In this document: positions 12,406 through 24,420 of the stretch, one piece after another
Layout: every line of letters begins with the position of its first letter
Numbering within the stretch: position 1 is the stretch's first letter
Origin: Linepithema humile
Lineage: Eukaryota > Arthropoda > Insecta > Hymenoptera > Formicidae
Assembly: GCF_040581485.1 (NCBI RefSeq)
Contig: NC_090129.1
Location: 7,240,501 to 7,304,500, forward strand
Length of the DNA: 64,000 nucleotides
Reading direction: 5' to 3'
The notes under the pieces: generated by a model
What the model saw: only the letters and a program-made list of their open reading frames with translations
Told to the model about the DNA's origin: nothing
The model's database searches: none
Translations under genes and position numbers: made by a program

Positions 12406-13789
12406 AAATAACACATGATTACCCAAGGAAACATGCGAATGTAATAATTTCTCATGACATTCTATTATAGTGACTTCAAAAGTTACAAAATTTCCACAGA
12501 TATAATAATTATTATATCAAATGTTAAAAAAAAAAAATATCGTATCTTTGACAACAAAAAGCAATATTCTTGATCGGATTAATTTTTTAATTAAAAATAT
12601 TCTATAGGAAATTAACGACAGCGTTCGAAAGCGACCTCCATTAAAATCAATCATTGACAACGACGATGTGGAAGAAGCGAGAGAGAAATTATTCTACTTT
12701 ATTACCACAGACACTATTCAAAGGATTACCAATAAAAACCCGAAGTAAAGTGGAAATGGCAGCTTGATTAAAGTGTATTCATTCTTTGCGAAGTGGTTTG
12801 CGTGCTCTTCCGAATGAACCGAGAAATAACTCTTGAGAAATTCAAACGAGATCTTAAAATAACATTTTCTTTCGCGGTGTTTTTCTTTCATCGAGAGAAA
12901 GAATGCGCTAATTGGTCACACATTGCGACACGGACTTCATATTACTAAGATATTTCTAAGACATAAAATCCATATGAAATCTACGCGAAGAAAGATAAAT
13001 AATAAACTTTTCATTTAAAGTAATGAAGTCGAGATGCTGTCGCAAAATTCAATGTAACTGATTGCGTGAAAGAAAAAAGCTCCTTTCAAAGTATTTGAAG
13101 TCATTTCTGATTCTAGTAAATAATGATGTGAACTAAAGGCTGAAAAAGAAGAAAACTGCCGACCACTATCTAATAGAGGCAAATTAATGCTATACGCACA
13201 AAAGAATGATTCTTTCAAATGAAAAGAAACATGAATATAAAAGGAAAGTGTAAAACATATTTCACGAACAAGAACCATGAATGCAGAATTGGAAAAAATG
13301 TTTTAATAATCTACATTGCAAATATGTCATTGTATAAAAAAAATAAAGAATTTAATAATTTCTTAAATCGTCGTAACAGTCTATTTTTCAAGGTTTCGTG
13401 AAGCGCAAGTACAATGATGGATACAACGCTTTATAAAATAAGCAGGCGGGAAAGAACAATTTAGCAAACAACAGGATTTACACAGAACAGTCCAGGATGC
13501 TTCCTGAATAGCAAGACTTGACAGAAAATCAATCCGTGGTGAACAGCGAGTTGAAAGAGATTTTTTTCATAAGACGGCCGCGAACAATGCAAGTTGGATT
13601 AAAGTCCAAAGAATAAGCTCTTCAACGCTGTATCCGTGCTTATGTCTGCACTCCGTTCGATATAAAGTTCTTTAGAGCATGCACAATGGATAAGGAAGGG
13701 AAATCTCAACGAGTTTTAGGAGATGAAGCTTCGCGAAAAGGAAAGTTAGATAGACAATCGCATCTGCCACTACTTATGGTACGCAGCAC
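12406..13789. other. AT-rich non-coding stretch
   Basis: Short frames only. No gene or repeat recognised. Confidence 0.5.
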
Positions 13790-15060
13790 ATTCAAAGTTC
13801 CGTGAACTATGTAAATACGCCATCGCACGCTGGCGTGAACACAATGCGTAATTCATGAGGTGTACGCGTACGTAAAAACTCTCTCGAAACTAATCAGGCA
13901 GCTTAATTAAGTGAACTCGCAAATAGTGTGCATTTAAATATTGCCAATACCACGGAGGATCGGTTAGACGGGCGCTGCGCTAAATTATCGAAATTATTTG
14001 TTCAACGTTAATTAATTATTATTAATAATTTGATAGATTATCACGGCTAAAACACTCGATTATAATATCAAACACCGGAAATGCTGCTGTAAAGACGCAC
14101 AAAACGGCGCTACCGTTATATTATGGTACGCTACGATGGGTTTTGATCAACATTTCGCAAAGTTCTCTCGGCAATCGTTGAAAATACGTCGAATATCTAT
14201 CTACCGAGCGTGGGGATTGACCATACGAGCGGTCAGAGCGGTCGAAAACGATTTAGCGGCCGACCACATATCGCCCCCGTTCATGGCCGGCTGCAATTGT
14301 ATCCACGCGCATTTACGCACATCGCTGCACGGAGTCGGTATCGTACGAAAAAATAACGAAGGTCGGATCGATGTCTGCGGTTTCATATTGTTTGCGCGTC
14401 CTCGACACGTGATTGCATATAAAATCCTAAAATTATTGCGTCATATTTGATTATAGCGGACAGTAAATTCAAAACTGAATAAAATTCATTGTTTCAACAT
14501 CAGGAAATATAAAGCTTCGAATTATATGTGACTGGTAAGCAGTAGATTTTTGTGAAGTGGAAAAATTGTGTAGTATGACAGAAAAAACATCACGTGTAAA
14601 CCATCATTAACCAAAATTTTTTTATGTTCTTGTCTCTAATCGACCCATTCTGTTAGAAAATATTAATAGAATGTATTTGTTGGGATTAAAAAATATGATG
14701 AATGTCGAAAACTAAAATTCACAGTAGGAATAATTAAGAGATATCTTAGAGAGTGAGCTAGCGAGTACATATTCCGTTAGCAAAAACTCATCGCGGTCCT
14801 GTGCATGGAAATATCATGTCTGGTCCTGCCGCTAATGGAAAGCGCTAATTGGCTCGTTAATAATGATATGAGAGGCACCGCAAGCCGGTCAAGAGACAGA
14901 AACCAACGCGATGTAGACTACACGGGCAGGGAAACGCCCGATGCCGCCCGAGGGTAGAGATGCAGGACGACGTATTTAAGCGTGATTAAGCCGCGCAATA
15001 TCGGGCTTTCGGTCACAAAGGGAATTTCACTGGCTATAGCTGCCTCTAGTTCGACGTCAT
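13790..15060. promoter_or_regulatory. Pair of GC-balanced islands with TAATTA cores
   Basis: Two islands (about 13790-14430 and 14750-15060) separated by AT-rich DNA. The first has CTTAATTAAG near 13900-13910 and a stack of TAATTA near 14008-14031. The second has GCTAATTGG and CGTTAATAATG near 14844-14860. A 104-codon plus frame at 14136-14450 overlaps a 61-codon minus frame, so neither is convincing as a gene. An enhancer-like role is inferred. Confidence 0.3.
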
Positions 15061-18000
15061 CGTGGAACCATAACATTAATTAACGTCTGACGGAAAAGAC
15101 TAACACAATGTTCGATCAAAAGCCTCGGCTCATCTGCCTTCATCATTTTGACGCATCGCTTTTTATTCGCCGATTTTATAAATTTATATACAATCGAGAA
15201 AGTAAACACATTCCCATTGTATAAAAGGAGATTATGCAACGCTTTATTTATACAAGCCTACAAATTTTTATTTTTATTCAAAGCTATTTTTACTTTATTA
15301 TTTTTGATGCCTGAAACTTTTTATGGGTACATTGATAATCTCGCCTGGCTGACATTTTCGTTTGGATAACAGAATAAATCGTAAAAATAAAAAACGATTC
15401 CAAAATGAAATTCCGCAACTTTGGCAAGAGCGCAATAAATATGACGTGGATTCATCTTTGACTCTACTTGTCGACAATTCAGTCAAACGTATAGCACAGC
15501 AATGATCTCAAGGAAGCAAGCTCTCACAATATTATGATCCTCGAAATTCACTTTAACAACAGTTTCAAAGGAACAACGAGACAAAGGGAAATCGCGAGAA
15601 ACGACCTATTGCGAGGACGAACAGTGGAAATTCTCTCGTTGACGTTGATCAAAGTACGTGGGATGTCACGTAGTTGTAGACAAATTCTCGGAATGTCTTG
15701 ACATTCCCACAGTGTGACCATCGTCCTAAGAATGCAATATCAATTGTTCGGAATAATGCGCCGCGGAATTAAAATTCACTTTGCATGTCAAACACGTACT
15801 GAAACTTAATTAAACCAACATCACTCTGTGAACGACATATTGCACGAAATTTCAAGTCAAATTTTATTTTAAAAAATTTTAATTAAAAAAAGATTAAACA
15901 AATTCGCATAAAATAGTATAAATATCAATTGCTTTAAAATGACTTTATAGATTTACATATTTATTGAACTGAAAATGTGTCTTTAGAATGTTAAGCTTTC
16001 AATAAATATTTCATAAATAAATTAATTCGATGAAATGAAATATGGAATGATGGAATCTCAATATTTACATATCAATGATGCATTCTACTGAATGTTATTC
16101 AAAAATCGACAATATCGCTAGTTTGGCGTTCTCGTGTAAATTTATCGGAAAAGGTCAGCTGTGAATGATAAAAAATTCACCATTTTGCATAAAATTATCA
16201 AAGATAAAATTGCTGAGCTGCAACAGGCCAATAATGCGTGTGAAAATTTTCAATCTGACGTGACCGAATTAAATGGACCTTTATGGCGTTCATTATCATG
16301 AGCTTCCGTTACTGGTGTCGGTTTACTGTACGCATCTTTTATGTGATCACACCTCGTAAATTGCGGTCCAACGAGAGTAGGAAGGAAGAAGGAGAATACG
16401 ATGAGCATACGGGAGATAAAAACCAAATTCGTTGGTGACATAAGCGCAATCACGTGAAATTAAACGAATTCGTGCCGAGGTTAGCCACGCGCGCCAGTGT
16501 CAGCGTAGTTGCATACTAACCGATCAATTGCATCATCAAGTCGCGTCTAACATAAAATTACGAATACCTTCGATTGACTAACAGAAAAATAACTTTTCCA
16601 AGAATAATAGCCGGTAAAGTATTAATCAAAAAACATGATTTATATAATAAATTGTATACAACGCAATTCTGCTTTCTAAAACTTCTCGCTTTTAGCGAAC
16701 TGCATTGTGTACTTGACTTTATTAGGTTCAACATAGAGATAAAAGATAATTTATTGCACCCCGCATAATGGTGCGCGCTACAATAAATGACTGGTTCATT
16801 ACAACGGGAAAAGTTACTGCAACACTAAGCGTTCAAATGACCATCATTAATTTTCGTTACGCTTTGTTCTAATCAGTCGGGAAACCATATACGAGACTTC
16901 CTCGGTGTTCTAAACACAAGTATCGCCTCGCGATATACGCTCTCCGTAACATGACCCTCGCCAATCTTTTCAACGTCATAGCCTAAGTCGAAAGATCGCC
17001 CTACACAACTGTGACTCATCAAACGAGTCATCCGTCGCTTATATAGAAGTCATGCGCGATATTCACAATCATCAACTTTAATATGCTTCAAGGAGTATGA
17101 AATAAACTATACGCCTTACTACAATCTGACATATGCTTCATATTATAACACGATGTTAAAGAATTATGACAATTTTATGCGTAAAATTATACTGTTAATA
17201 AATAATATCTAATAATAAACCAGTTAAAACACTAAAGAGATAAAAGGTAATAAATAATTCGCTAGCTTTACACATACACACACACACTTCGAATATAAAT
17301 TGAATTATTTAAAACCTCTATCTAATTCCATTTTTAGAATTTTCAATCTTTTTTTTTTATTTATTGAATTAAAAACGTCGAAAATAATATGAGTATATCA
17401 AGTTTATTTTGATAAGAAACAATTTAATTAAATTGAGTTCGATCTAAATTAACCCAGAAAAGAATGAAGACAAACCACGAACTGCAATATCAATATTTCC
17501 TGTTTAACCGTTATAGTGTGTATTAGTGCTTTCCACTTGTCATGAGTCTCATCATTTTCCTGTTGGATGATTCACATTCTCAGGGGTGGAAAAGCAGCTA
17601 CGTAAACGCGTTCGCGTGACTGAGAACATGAATTTCAGTAGGGTGCTATCCACTTAAGGGTGGATGACGAAAGAGAGGGCGGTAGCATCGTCATAGCAGA
17701 GCATTATCTATTGATCTCGAGAGCTTCATAAAAGCTTCGCTCTCTTCCATAAAACTTTATGCAAGATTGTAGCGCTAGACAGAAAAGCAGTAACGTCACT
17801 TTATAATGATTCTTTTAAGATGCAAATAATAAAGGCACTCACATATTGATTCGTAGCGATTCACAATCAGTAAAAAATGAGACAAATAATATTGTACCGC
17901 GTGATTGCTAATAAATCAGATTAATTTTAACCGTTATGTTTTATCGGTGTATAGTGCAATGCCGTGTTACAGCATGTACTACATTCATTTATTGTATTGC

Positions 18001-18579
18001 AAACTACTAATTGACCATTAAAATAAAATAAAGTTTTAATTACTCTGAAAAATGAACAATTGAACAATATTGTATTTTATTGGAACTGTAGAGGTAAAAA
18101 AATATTTGGATATAAACATTTTTTTATTCTTCCATTTCCGAGCCATATGGCAATTGTTGCCTTAATCCATAAAAAGTGCAACGATAATCCAAACGAAAAC
18201 TTGTTATGTATCAGAATACTTCCGAAGTGCATCATTATTGTAACACGTGCGGCGAAGAATTCGTATCACGCCGGAAGTCGACTAAGCGCGTCCTTGCTTC
18301 TTACGGCTGCTCTTCGTAAACTGATACTCGCTATTTATATGCTGAACTAGTCTGCGAGGAAGTGAGAGATACTTCGTGGAATCGAAACTCGAAAAACATT
18401 TTAATCAGAAGGAAAATGCAGGAATCGCAGCTTCGATCGCGCGCCCTATAAATTTCCACGAACTGGAGAAAGGCGTGCAACAGGTCAAGAGTTTACCAGG
18501 CTTGGCACAGATAGCCAAATGTCTAGACACGCGCTTCATTCCTCGGCGCGCAACAGTGAAAAGTCATCGACCTCGAAAA
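15061..18579. other. Mostly AT-rich non-coding stretch
   Basis: Balanced patches near 16250-16530, 16890-17070 and 17540-17780. A short CA repeat lies at 17277-17287. No supported gene. Confidence 0.5.
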
Positions 18580-18706
18580 AGCCATTAGCCAAATGCCGGA
18601 AGGACTTTCAGCGCTTTTTGAAATATTTCACTCTATCAGCAGACGGTTTCCAGCAAAGCTGAGAACAAATATTCGCGTCAAATTTCAATTTAATTTTCCT
18701 AACAAC
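18580..18706 (+). repeat. Unclassified dispersed repeat, copy A
   Basis: 127 bases that match 19829-19955 in inverted orientation at roughly 70-75% identity over the whole length. The core reads CAGCAAAGCTGAGAACAAAT in this copy and CAGCAAACCTGAAAACAAAT in the other. Both copies happen to be open in one frame, but over 32 aligned codons I count about 9, 6 and 7 differences at codon positions 1, 2 and 3, which argues against coding. It could be a MITE or SINE fragment, or one end of a larger element. Confidence 0.65.
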
Positions 18707-19828
18707 CTATACAGACGTGAATCTCATACCATCATCTGTGTAGCAATAATATTGTTCTCACGGAACTTACAACGCGAGCGCGTCTTCTCATCAAATAGAA
18801 ACGTAATCTCTCGGATATTAAAACAAAATAAATTGCGTTTTGTTGCGAATAACAGAAGAGCTTCAAGAGTGAAATATGTATTAGCGCAAATAAAATGAAA
18901 TATGTAAGGATAAAGTCCGCGGAAAAACTGGCTGAGTTGTAGAGACTTGCAGTGAATCTGTTGAAGAATTAAAATTGAATTTTTTCGCTTCCGTTTCAGT
19001 CGCTGCTGACTATATTGTTCGACTACATCCGCTTCCTATCAACCTACTGTTTTTACGTGTCGTATGTAGACCGCGCGGAAATATCTTAGAGTGTCACATA
19101 AAAGGAAGACGACTTAAGAAAAAATACACCAAGTCGGTATTACTTAAACCGATACACAAATTTAGTTCCCGTCTAACGCGTGTATATATTTTTCATCTCC
19201 TTTTCTCGATTTCTCTCTTGCACAGCCATTTTTTGCGGTATTGTAACCGATACGATTGTTTATTTATAATGTAATCTCTCTTTTTTAGAAAACAGAAGAA
19301 AGTAACAGGTTAAAAAAAGTTCGAAAAAAATAAAAACAATGCCAGAATTAAAAATGCGTATAAAGAACAAATGTGTTAAATAATTAAAATATGATTTGCG
19401 CTAAATAACTTTTTTACGTGTTATTTTCCTAAAAATTTCATGCCGACACTCGTGTATCCTGCACATACATAAAACGAACACGTAATATTCCCAGATGTGT
19501 AAAAAGATATACTCGTACGATTCTAGCCCGTGTCACGGACTCAAATTTTTTGTCGACGTCGGACCTGACATAATCCGTCAGCTATAGTCCCGCTCGCGTT
19601 TGAGATGTTCCTCGAATTTCTCTTTTTTCTACATCCGACTCCACCCATGATTCCTTATTCATAACGCAGCCAAATCATTTATCACTCAACAGAAATGTTA
19701 TATCTACTCTATAATATTATTTAAATACATTTTCACCTTATTTTTTATTTTATTACATTTCTAAAAAATTGTAATTATATAATCGTTAGTTTTTCTTCAT
19801 AATTAGCACAGCGAGCTATAAAAATCAC
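18707..19828. other. Spacer between inverted repeat copies
   Basis: Balanced patch to about 19090, then AT-rich. A good acceptor (TTCCGTTTCAG) ends at 18999 and is followed by a 29-codon hydrophobic frame ending in TAG, but no convincing partner site is seen. There is no transposase-like reading. Confidence 0.45.
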
Positions 19829-19955
19829 GTCGCTAGGAAAATTAAATTCAAATTTGACGCTGATATTTGTTTTCAGGTTTGCTGAAAATCTTCCATTACT
19901 AAAATAAAGGATTTCAAAAAACACTAAAAGCACTTTTAATACTTGGCTGATGACT
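19829..19955 (-). repeat. Unclassified dispersed repeat, copy B
   Basis: Minus-strand partner of 18580-18706 and the same length. Similarity ends at about the same points in both copies, so the unit is about 127 bases as seen here. The family is not recognised. Confidence 0.65.
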
Positions 19956-22900
19956 TCTCTAAAATCAAAATTTTTCTTTTGTAACAATTTAAAAACTTTT
20001 TATACAAAAAAGTACTACAATAAAATAGCTAGATTTTATATTAAATACTTTCAAAAATGCTTGTGTTTCGGAAAATAAACGAAATATAAATTACACAACT
20101 TCTTTGTTCAAAGACTCATTTACAATTCTAATAAGTAGTCAATCGTTCAGATTAAATTGATAAGCGCTATATGTATATCGTACATATCGTATTATACTGC
20201 ATCTTTAAACAAAGGCTTCGTTAATAGCTTCGCTGTAAGCTAAACATCGTTCATTCAATCCATTTATCGTGCATAATTATCGGACGATCGCAAAACAAAT
20301 CGTTATTTCAAGTGATAAGACTTGCCATAAGCAAACTGATCCGACGATCGAAATTAAGCACCGCGTGTATGTATGATTCTCTGTAGCTATGTTTATCTAC
20401 GCGGTAGTGCAAAGTGATTAGATACAGCTTCTCGTTAACGAAACGAGATAAACGCTTGCGGGTGTCGATTCGCGAGATGTTTACCGATTAAATTGCCGCT
20501 CCGACAAATGGACGACGTGTTTCGGGATCATTAGACGAATGTTCGGGAACGTTATTAATGTCGGTACGTCGTAGAACGAATCGTCCATTACATTCATCGA
20601 GAATTGCGCTTCTCCTCGTTTTTCCTCAGTGAAAAACGCCCGTGCGCTCTGATGCGAACGATCGATTGACCGACAGTTTCGTTCCAATTTCGACGTTACA
20701 CGATTCTGCGATACGAATTCTCGGACACCGCGTGTCTGCTAAAAATGTAACCAACCAGTCACTAAACCATTAGTGAGTATTAAAAACAAACCCGATATAT
20801 ACCTGATCAACTCTAAAAAATATATATTCGCGATTCTGCGACAAACTTTCACACCTTTTATCCGGCAAGAATGTTATTGAAAACGTTAGAATATTAATAT
20901 ATTGTTGAAAGTTTTGTATAAACTTTTCTATATTAAATTCTATATTAAACTTTCCTATATAAAGTTTTCTATATATAAACGTTGATAAATTAATATCCAT
21001 ATACATATAGTAAACGATTCAGCTATCAAAATTACCAAATAAATAATCGACGTTATATATATCCAATAGCATGGCATTGGTCAATTATTTATCCGATAGT
21101 TTTGAACACTAAATCATTCATTTGAAAATACTCATGTAATTCCAGTGCAAAACTAATTGCTCTTGTTAAATCATTACAGTAATTTTGATCAATAATAACA
21201 GTATTGTTAAATATAGAAAGCTTATTAAATTTTAATTGTATTGATTTACTGATATGATTAAATCAGCTTTACAAAATTAATAACATTTTGATTATAAAAA
21301 ATGTATTAATAAATATAAAAATGCTATTATAATTAGGAATATTATTTGTTTTGGTGTGTTTGTAGTTTCTCGTAGCATTCTATTGCGTTAATAACATTTC
21401 TACCGGCATAATCGTTAAATTTTCTGAATCATCGAATTTTATTAAGTCGGTGGCTATAATTGCGCTCGTAACCGCGAGACTCTGGTAATTTTCGTAATTG
21501 TGCGACTGTTCTTTACCTATTCTTTATAATTCTCTTAGAAAAAGAGCACTCATTATAACTCGCATTTCCCTAATGTTCATAGCGCAAATTTCTTTCTCGA
21601 ATGAGAACTTTACATAACTTTAAATAACATTGGCATATTCGTCAGAATTTGCATTTAAAAAAATGCATGATTCATTGTCCCTTTAAATCATAGTAGAATT
21701 AAGGAAAGTTTCAAACTAAAATTATGTACATTACATTGATCTTTACGCGATATCTTCGTTTCTATTTATAATTTATGCGCACCCGTTAAAGAGAAAATGG
21801 AATTCGCTATCAAAACACAAGATAATATAACAAAAAAAGTTGCCGAGGAAAGTGTGTGCAGAAGCGCGATGGAAATGGGCGATCAAAAATGATCGATGCC
21901 ACAGATTTTCCTTCAATCGAAGCGAATCGAGACGACTTTCCGTTCAGCGTTTTCCGAAACGGCCACACCTGGATATAAAGCACTGCACTCTCTGAAATTA
22001 CGCGACCCACCGAGAAGAGTATCGCCCCGGGCGTTTCCGAAGAGATTCATGAATTATGTAGATAGATCGTGATGTGGGAGGAGCGTCTGCAAACCGGCAG
22101 CACGATCATCCACCGAACGTTTCTGATGGCTCGGTAGAATGTTTGCCGGCGATGGGTTTGATGGATGAATCCACGCCATAGATTCGCTCCAAGAGGAGTG
22201 ACACTCTATCCTCTCTATCAAGCCACCATAGTCTCGCGTCATTCACCCCATTTTACTATTATTCGCAATTATACGTCGTATTTACGTGCATGGCTTTTCA
22301 AAAATGCTTCCCTTAGATTCGATTCTGTGCATCCCAAATGATTTTTAAACAACGATATTGATTTATCCCGTACATAAAATTTCGTAACGGATTTCTCGGA
22401 TTTCTAGCATATTTCAAATATCTACTGCTTTGGATAATAGTAAAAATTAATAAATTAGTGACGTAAAATAGAAAATATTCATAATATTTAATTAATTACG
22501 TACTGTTCAGTATGTTAATCATAAACATCAAGATTAGTGCAACTAAAATATTGACAATGCAAATATTATACAATGTTATAATAATATTTGCTTGCTACAA
22601 CTATAATATTTGCTTAAACCTTCAGTATTGACATATTCATACATGATGCCACGTGCACGTTCTATAATTTATAATCTAAAGCTGTTCGGGAGCATCTTGC
22701 AGGTCTCCAATGTACATGCATGATCACATGCATGTTCTGGAATAACATTATTCAGGAAGCAGCTTGGTAAAGCTTTGCGAAATAATATATTCATGAGTTA
22801 GCGAATAATTCGCGAACCTAAGACATACGCAATTTAATAGAGGGTCACCATTTCGTGAGCTCTTCGCAACTTTATCTTATTTATAGTTTATAGGTATATA

Positions 22901-23839
22901 AGTTATGCTATAAGTAAAAAAGATGTGACATTAAACATTTCTTTTAAAAAAATATATATTTACAAACGTAAATACGCGTAGACGCGAATTTCTATCTTGA
23001 CTCGATTTTAAAATTACGATATATATAGCGGTGTCACGCTCTTTCTGAATTGTCAATATGGATGGTATTATCGTTTTTCGATTACTTCGCGGTAACCTTT
23101 TCTCAGATATCTCAGTGGTCGAGTAGATACGATGTTCCCGAGAGGAAGATGGTACATCCTCGCAGAGAAATTCAATATCCTGGTGTCGTTGTTCGCTATC
23201 GTTTCTGCGTCGGGATCGGATGCAACGATGCGTTCGGAATAATAGGATAAATGATTTATCAAACCACTAGACTACGCACGAAATGTTCCCGGGAAAAATA
23301 TCGACGGAAAAACGCGTCTAAGGAAAGTAAATAAAAATTTTTTCTAAACAATTTTCCTGAAGCTTCGCAATGCATTTAGCAATAAAATATTTATAGTATA
23401 AAAACATCGATAAATTTTCTTATATTTATAAACTGTTGCAGCCAACAAGTTCTTACATGCTCTTCAAAGAACTTACGATAAAAATCTAATAAACTTTAGA
23501 AAAAAAATATTTATAATTATCAAGAATACCAAGAAAAATGTGCGAAAAAGATAAAGTTACTTTGAATTTAATAATTCACATTGTCAATTAATGAATATCA
23601 CAGTAATTCCAAATTTATGGTGAGTTATTTAGACGTATTTTATACACGAATAAATAACTGTAGATGCTAGCAACTTTAGCACTTCATCTATGTACTCACA
23701 TGTCAGTATCACAGTTTTTTTACAAAAAAATAAGAAGAAGCTGTTATATTGCAAATAACTTTATCAAAATTAAAAATGGAGAAAATTATACTGTCAGTCA
23801 CTGATGACTATTTAATAAACTAACAATTGCACTGCAAAA
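19956..23839. other. AT-rich non-coding stretch
   Basis: Balanced patches near 20220-20720 and 21820-22240. A short hairpin lies at 22559-22591. No supported gene. Confidence 0.5.
22559..22591. repeat. 11-bp inverted repeat
   Basis: GCAAATATTAT, an 11-base spacer, then its exact reverse complement. A further direct copy of ATAATATTTGC follows at about 22603. The low-complexity composition makes chance plausible. Confidence 0.4.
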
Positions 23840-24131
23840 ATTTCAAGGGCAACAATGCCAGCGATATAGCCTACCAGCAACGATGTTGGTCATGAATGAA
23901 AATTGTGCAACTCGTGAAATGGCGGGAATCGCCAGACTCTCTTCTCGTGCGGTATCGATCTCACTTCTGCCCCTGCCCGTTTCTACCCCTTTATACAACC
24001 CCCTGCGCAACTCGGTCTCTCCTCCCTTGTTCCGGACCAAACTCCCTCCTCTTTCCACCATGCGACTCAGTAAAATCCTCGGCGACTTTTACTGGCGACG
24101 AAACGTTTTCGACGATTTTCCACGCTCGGCC

Positions 24132-24165
24132 TGACGTCATATTCGGAGCTTCGGAACATTCCGAA
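24132..24165. promoter_or_regulatory. CRE-like palindrome beside TTCGGAA inverted repeat
   Basis: TGACGTCA is the consensus site for CREB/ATF-type bZIP factors. The neighbouring 16-bp imperfect palindrome, with TTC/GAA half-sites, resembles heat-shock or STAT-like sites but has wrong spacing for either. Binding is inferred from sequence only. Confidence 0.3.
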
Positions 24166-24300
24166 AACAGTGTGACGAGAGGCGGACACCCGTCCCCTCC
24201 TTCCACCTCTTTCATGTTTTTGAAATGCGCACGTATCCAGCGGCTTGACAGAAACAAGATTGCTCGGCGACGCAGTAAAACAAATATATTTACTCCTCAC

Positions 24301-24348
24301 AAAAGAGAAAGAGAGAGAAAGAAAAAAAAGAGCGAAGAGGGAGAGAAA
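24301..24348 (+). repeat. Purine (GA/A-rich) tract
   Basis: 48 bases of A and G with one interruption. Low-complexity sequence. Confidence 0.7.
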
Positions 24349-24420
24349 TTGCTTCCAAACGTGCGAGCTCGAGAACGATTTTGCGCACTTTTTATCTCTT
24401 CGTAGAAAAGGATGAACCAT

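Larger units (their letters stand above)
23840..24420. promoter_or_regulatory. GC-rich, pyrimidine-rich island with CRE-like site
   Basis: Overlapping open frames occur in four of the six frames (longest 169 codons, plus 23896-24405), which reflects stop-poor composition more than genes. The island contains TGACGTCA (24132-24139), the full CRE/ATF palindrome. Eleven bases further lies an inverted repeat TTCGGAA-CA-TTCCGAA (24150-24165). It ends in an almost pure purine tract (24301-24348). A promoter or enhancer is plausible. No core promoter is identified. Confidence 0.3.

Noticed and set aside
18060..18350. Frame containing YWNCRG, reminiscent of non-LTR endonuclease starts
   Set aside because: The rest of the 96 codons shows none of the following endonuclease motifs, and the composition is that of a chance frame.
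19000..19089. Acceptor plus 29-codon hydrophobic frame
   Set aside because: No matching upstream donor, no recognised similarity, and such short frames are common.
20336..20375. Second 5S-like string (GATCCGACGATCG, then TTAAGCA)
   Set aside because: Only about 25 bases resemble 5S rRNA and the surrounding sequence does not follow it.
23896..24405. Longest open frame (169 codons)
   Set aside because: Frames are open simultaneously in three other registers, the product is low-complexity (Ser/Pro/Arg then Lys/Glu), and it runs through a purine repeat.
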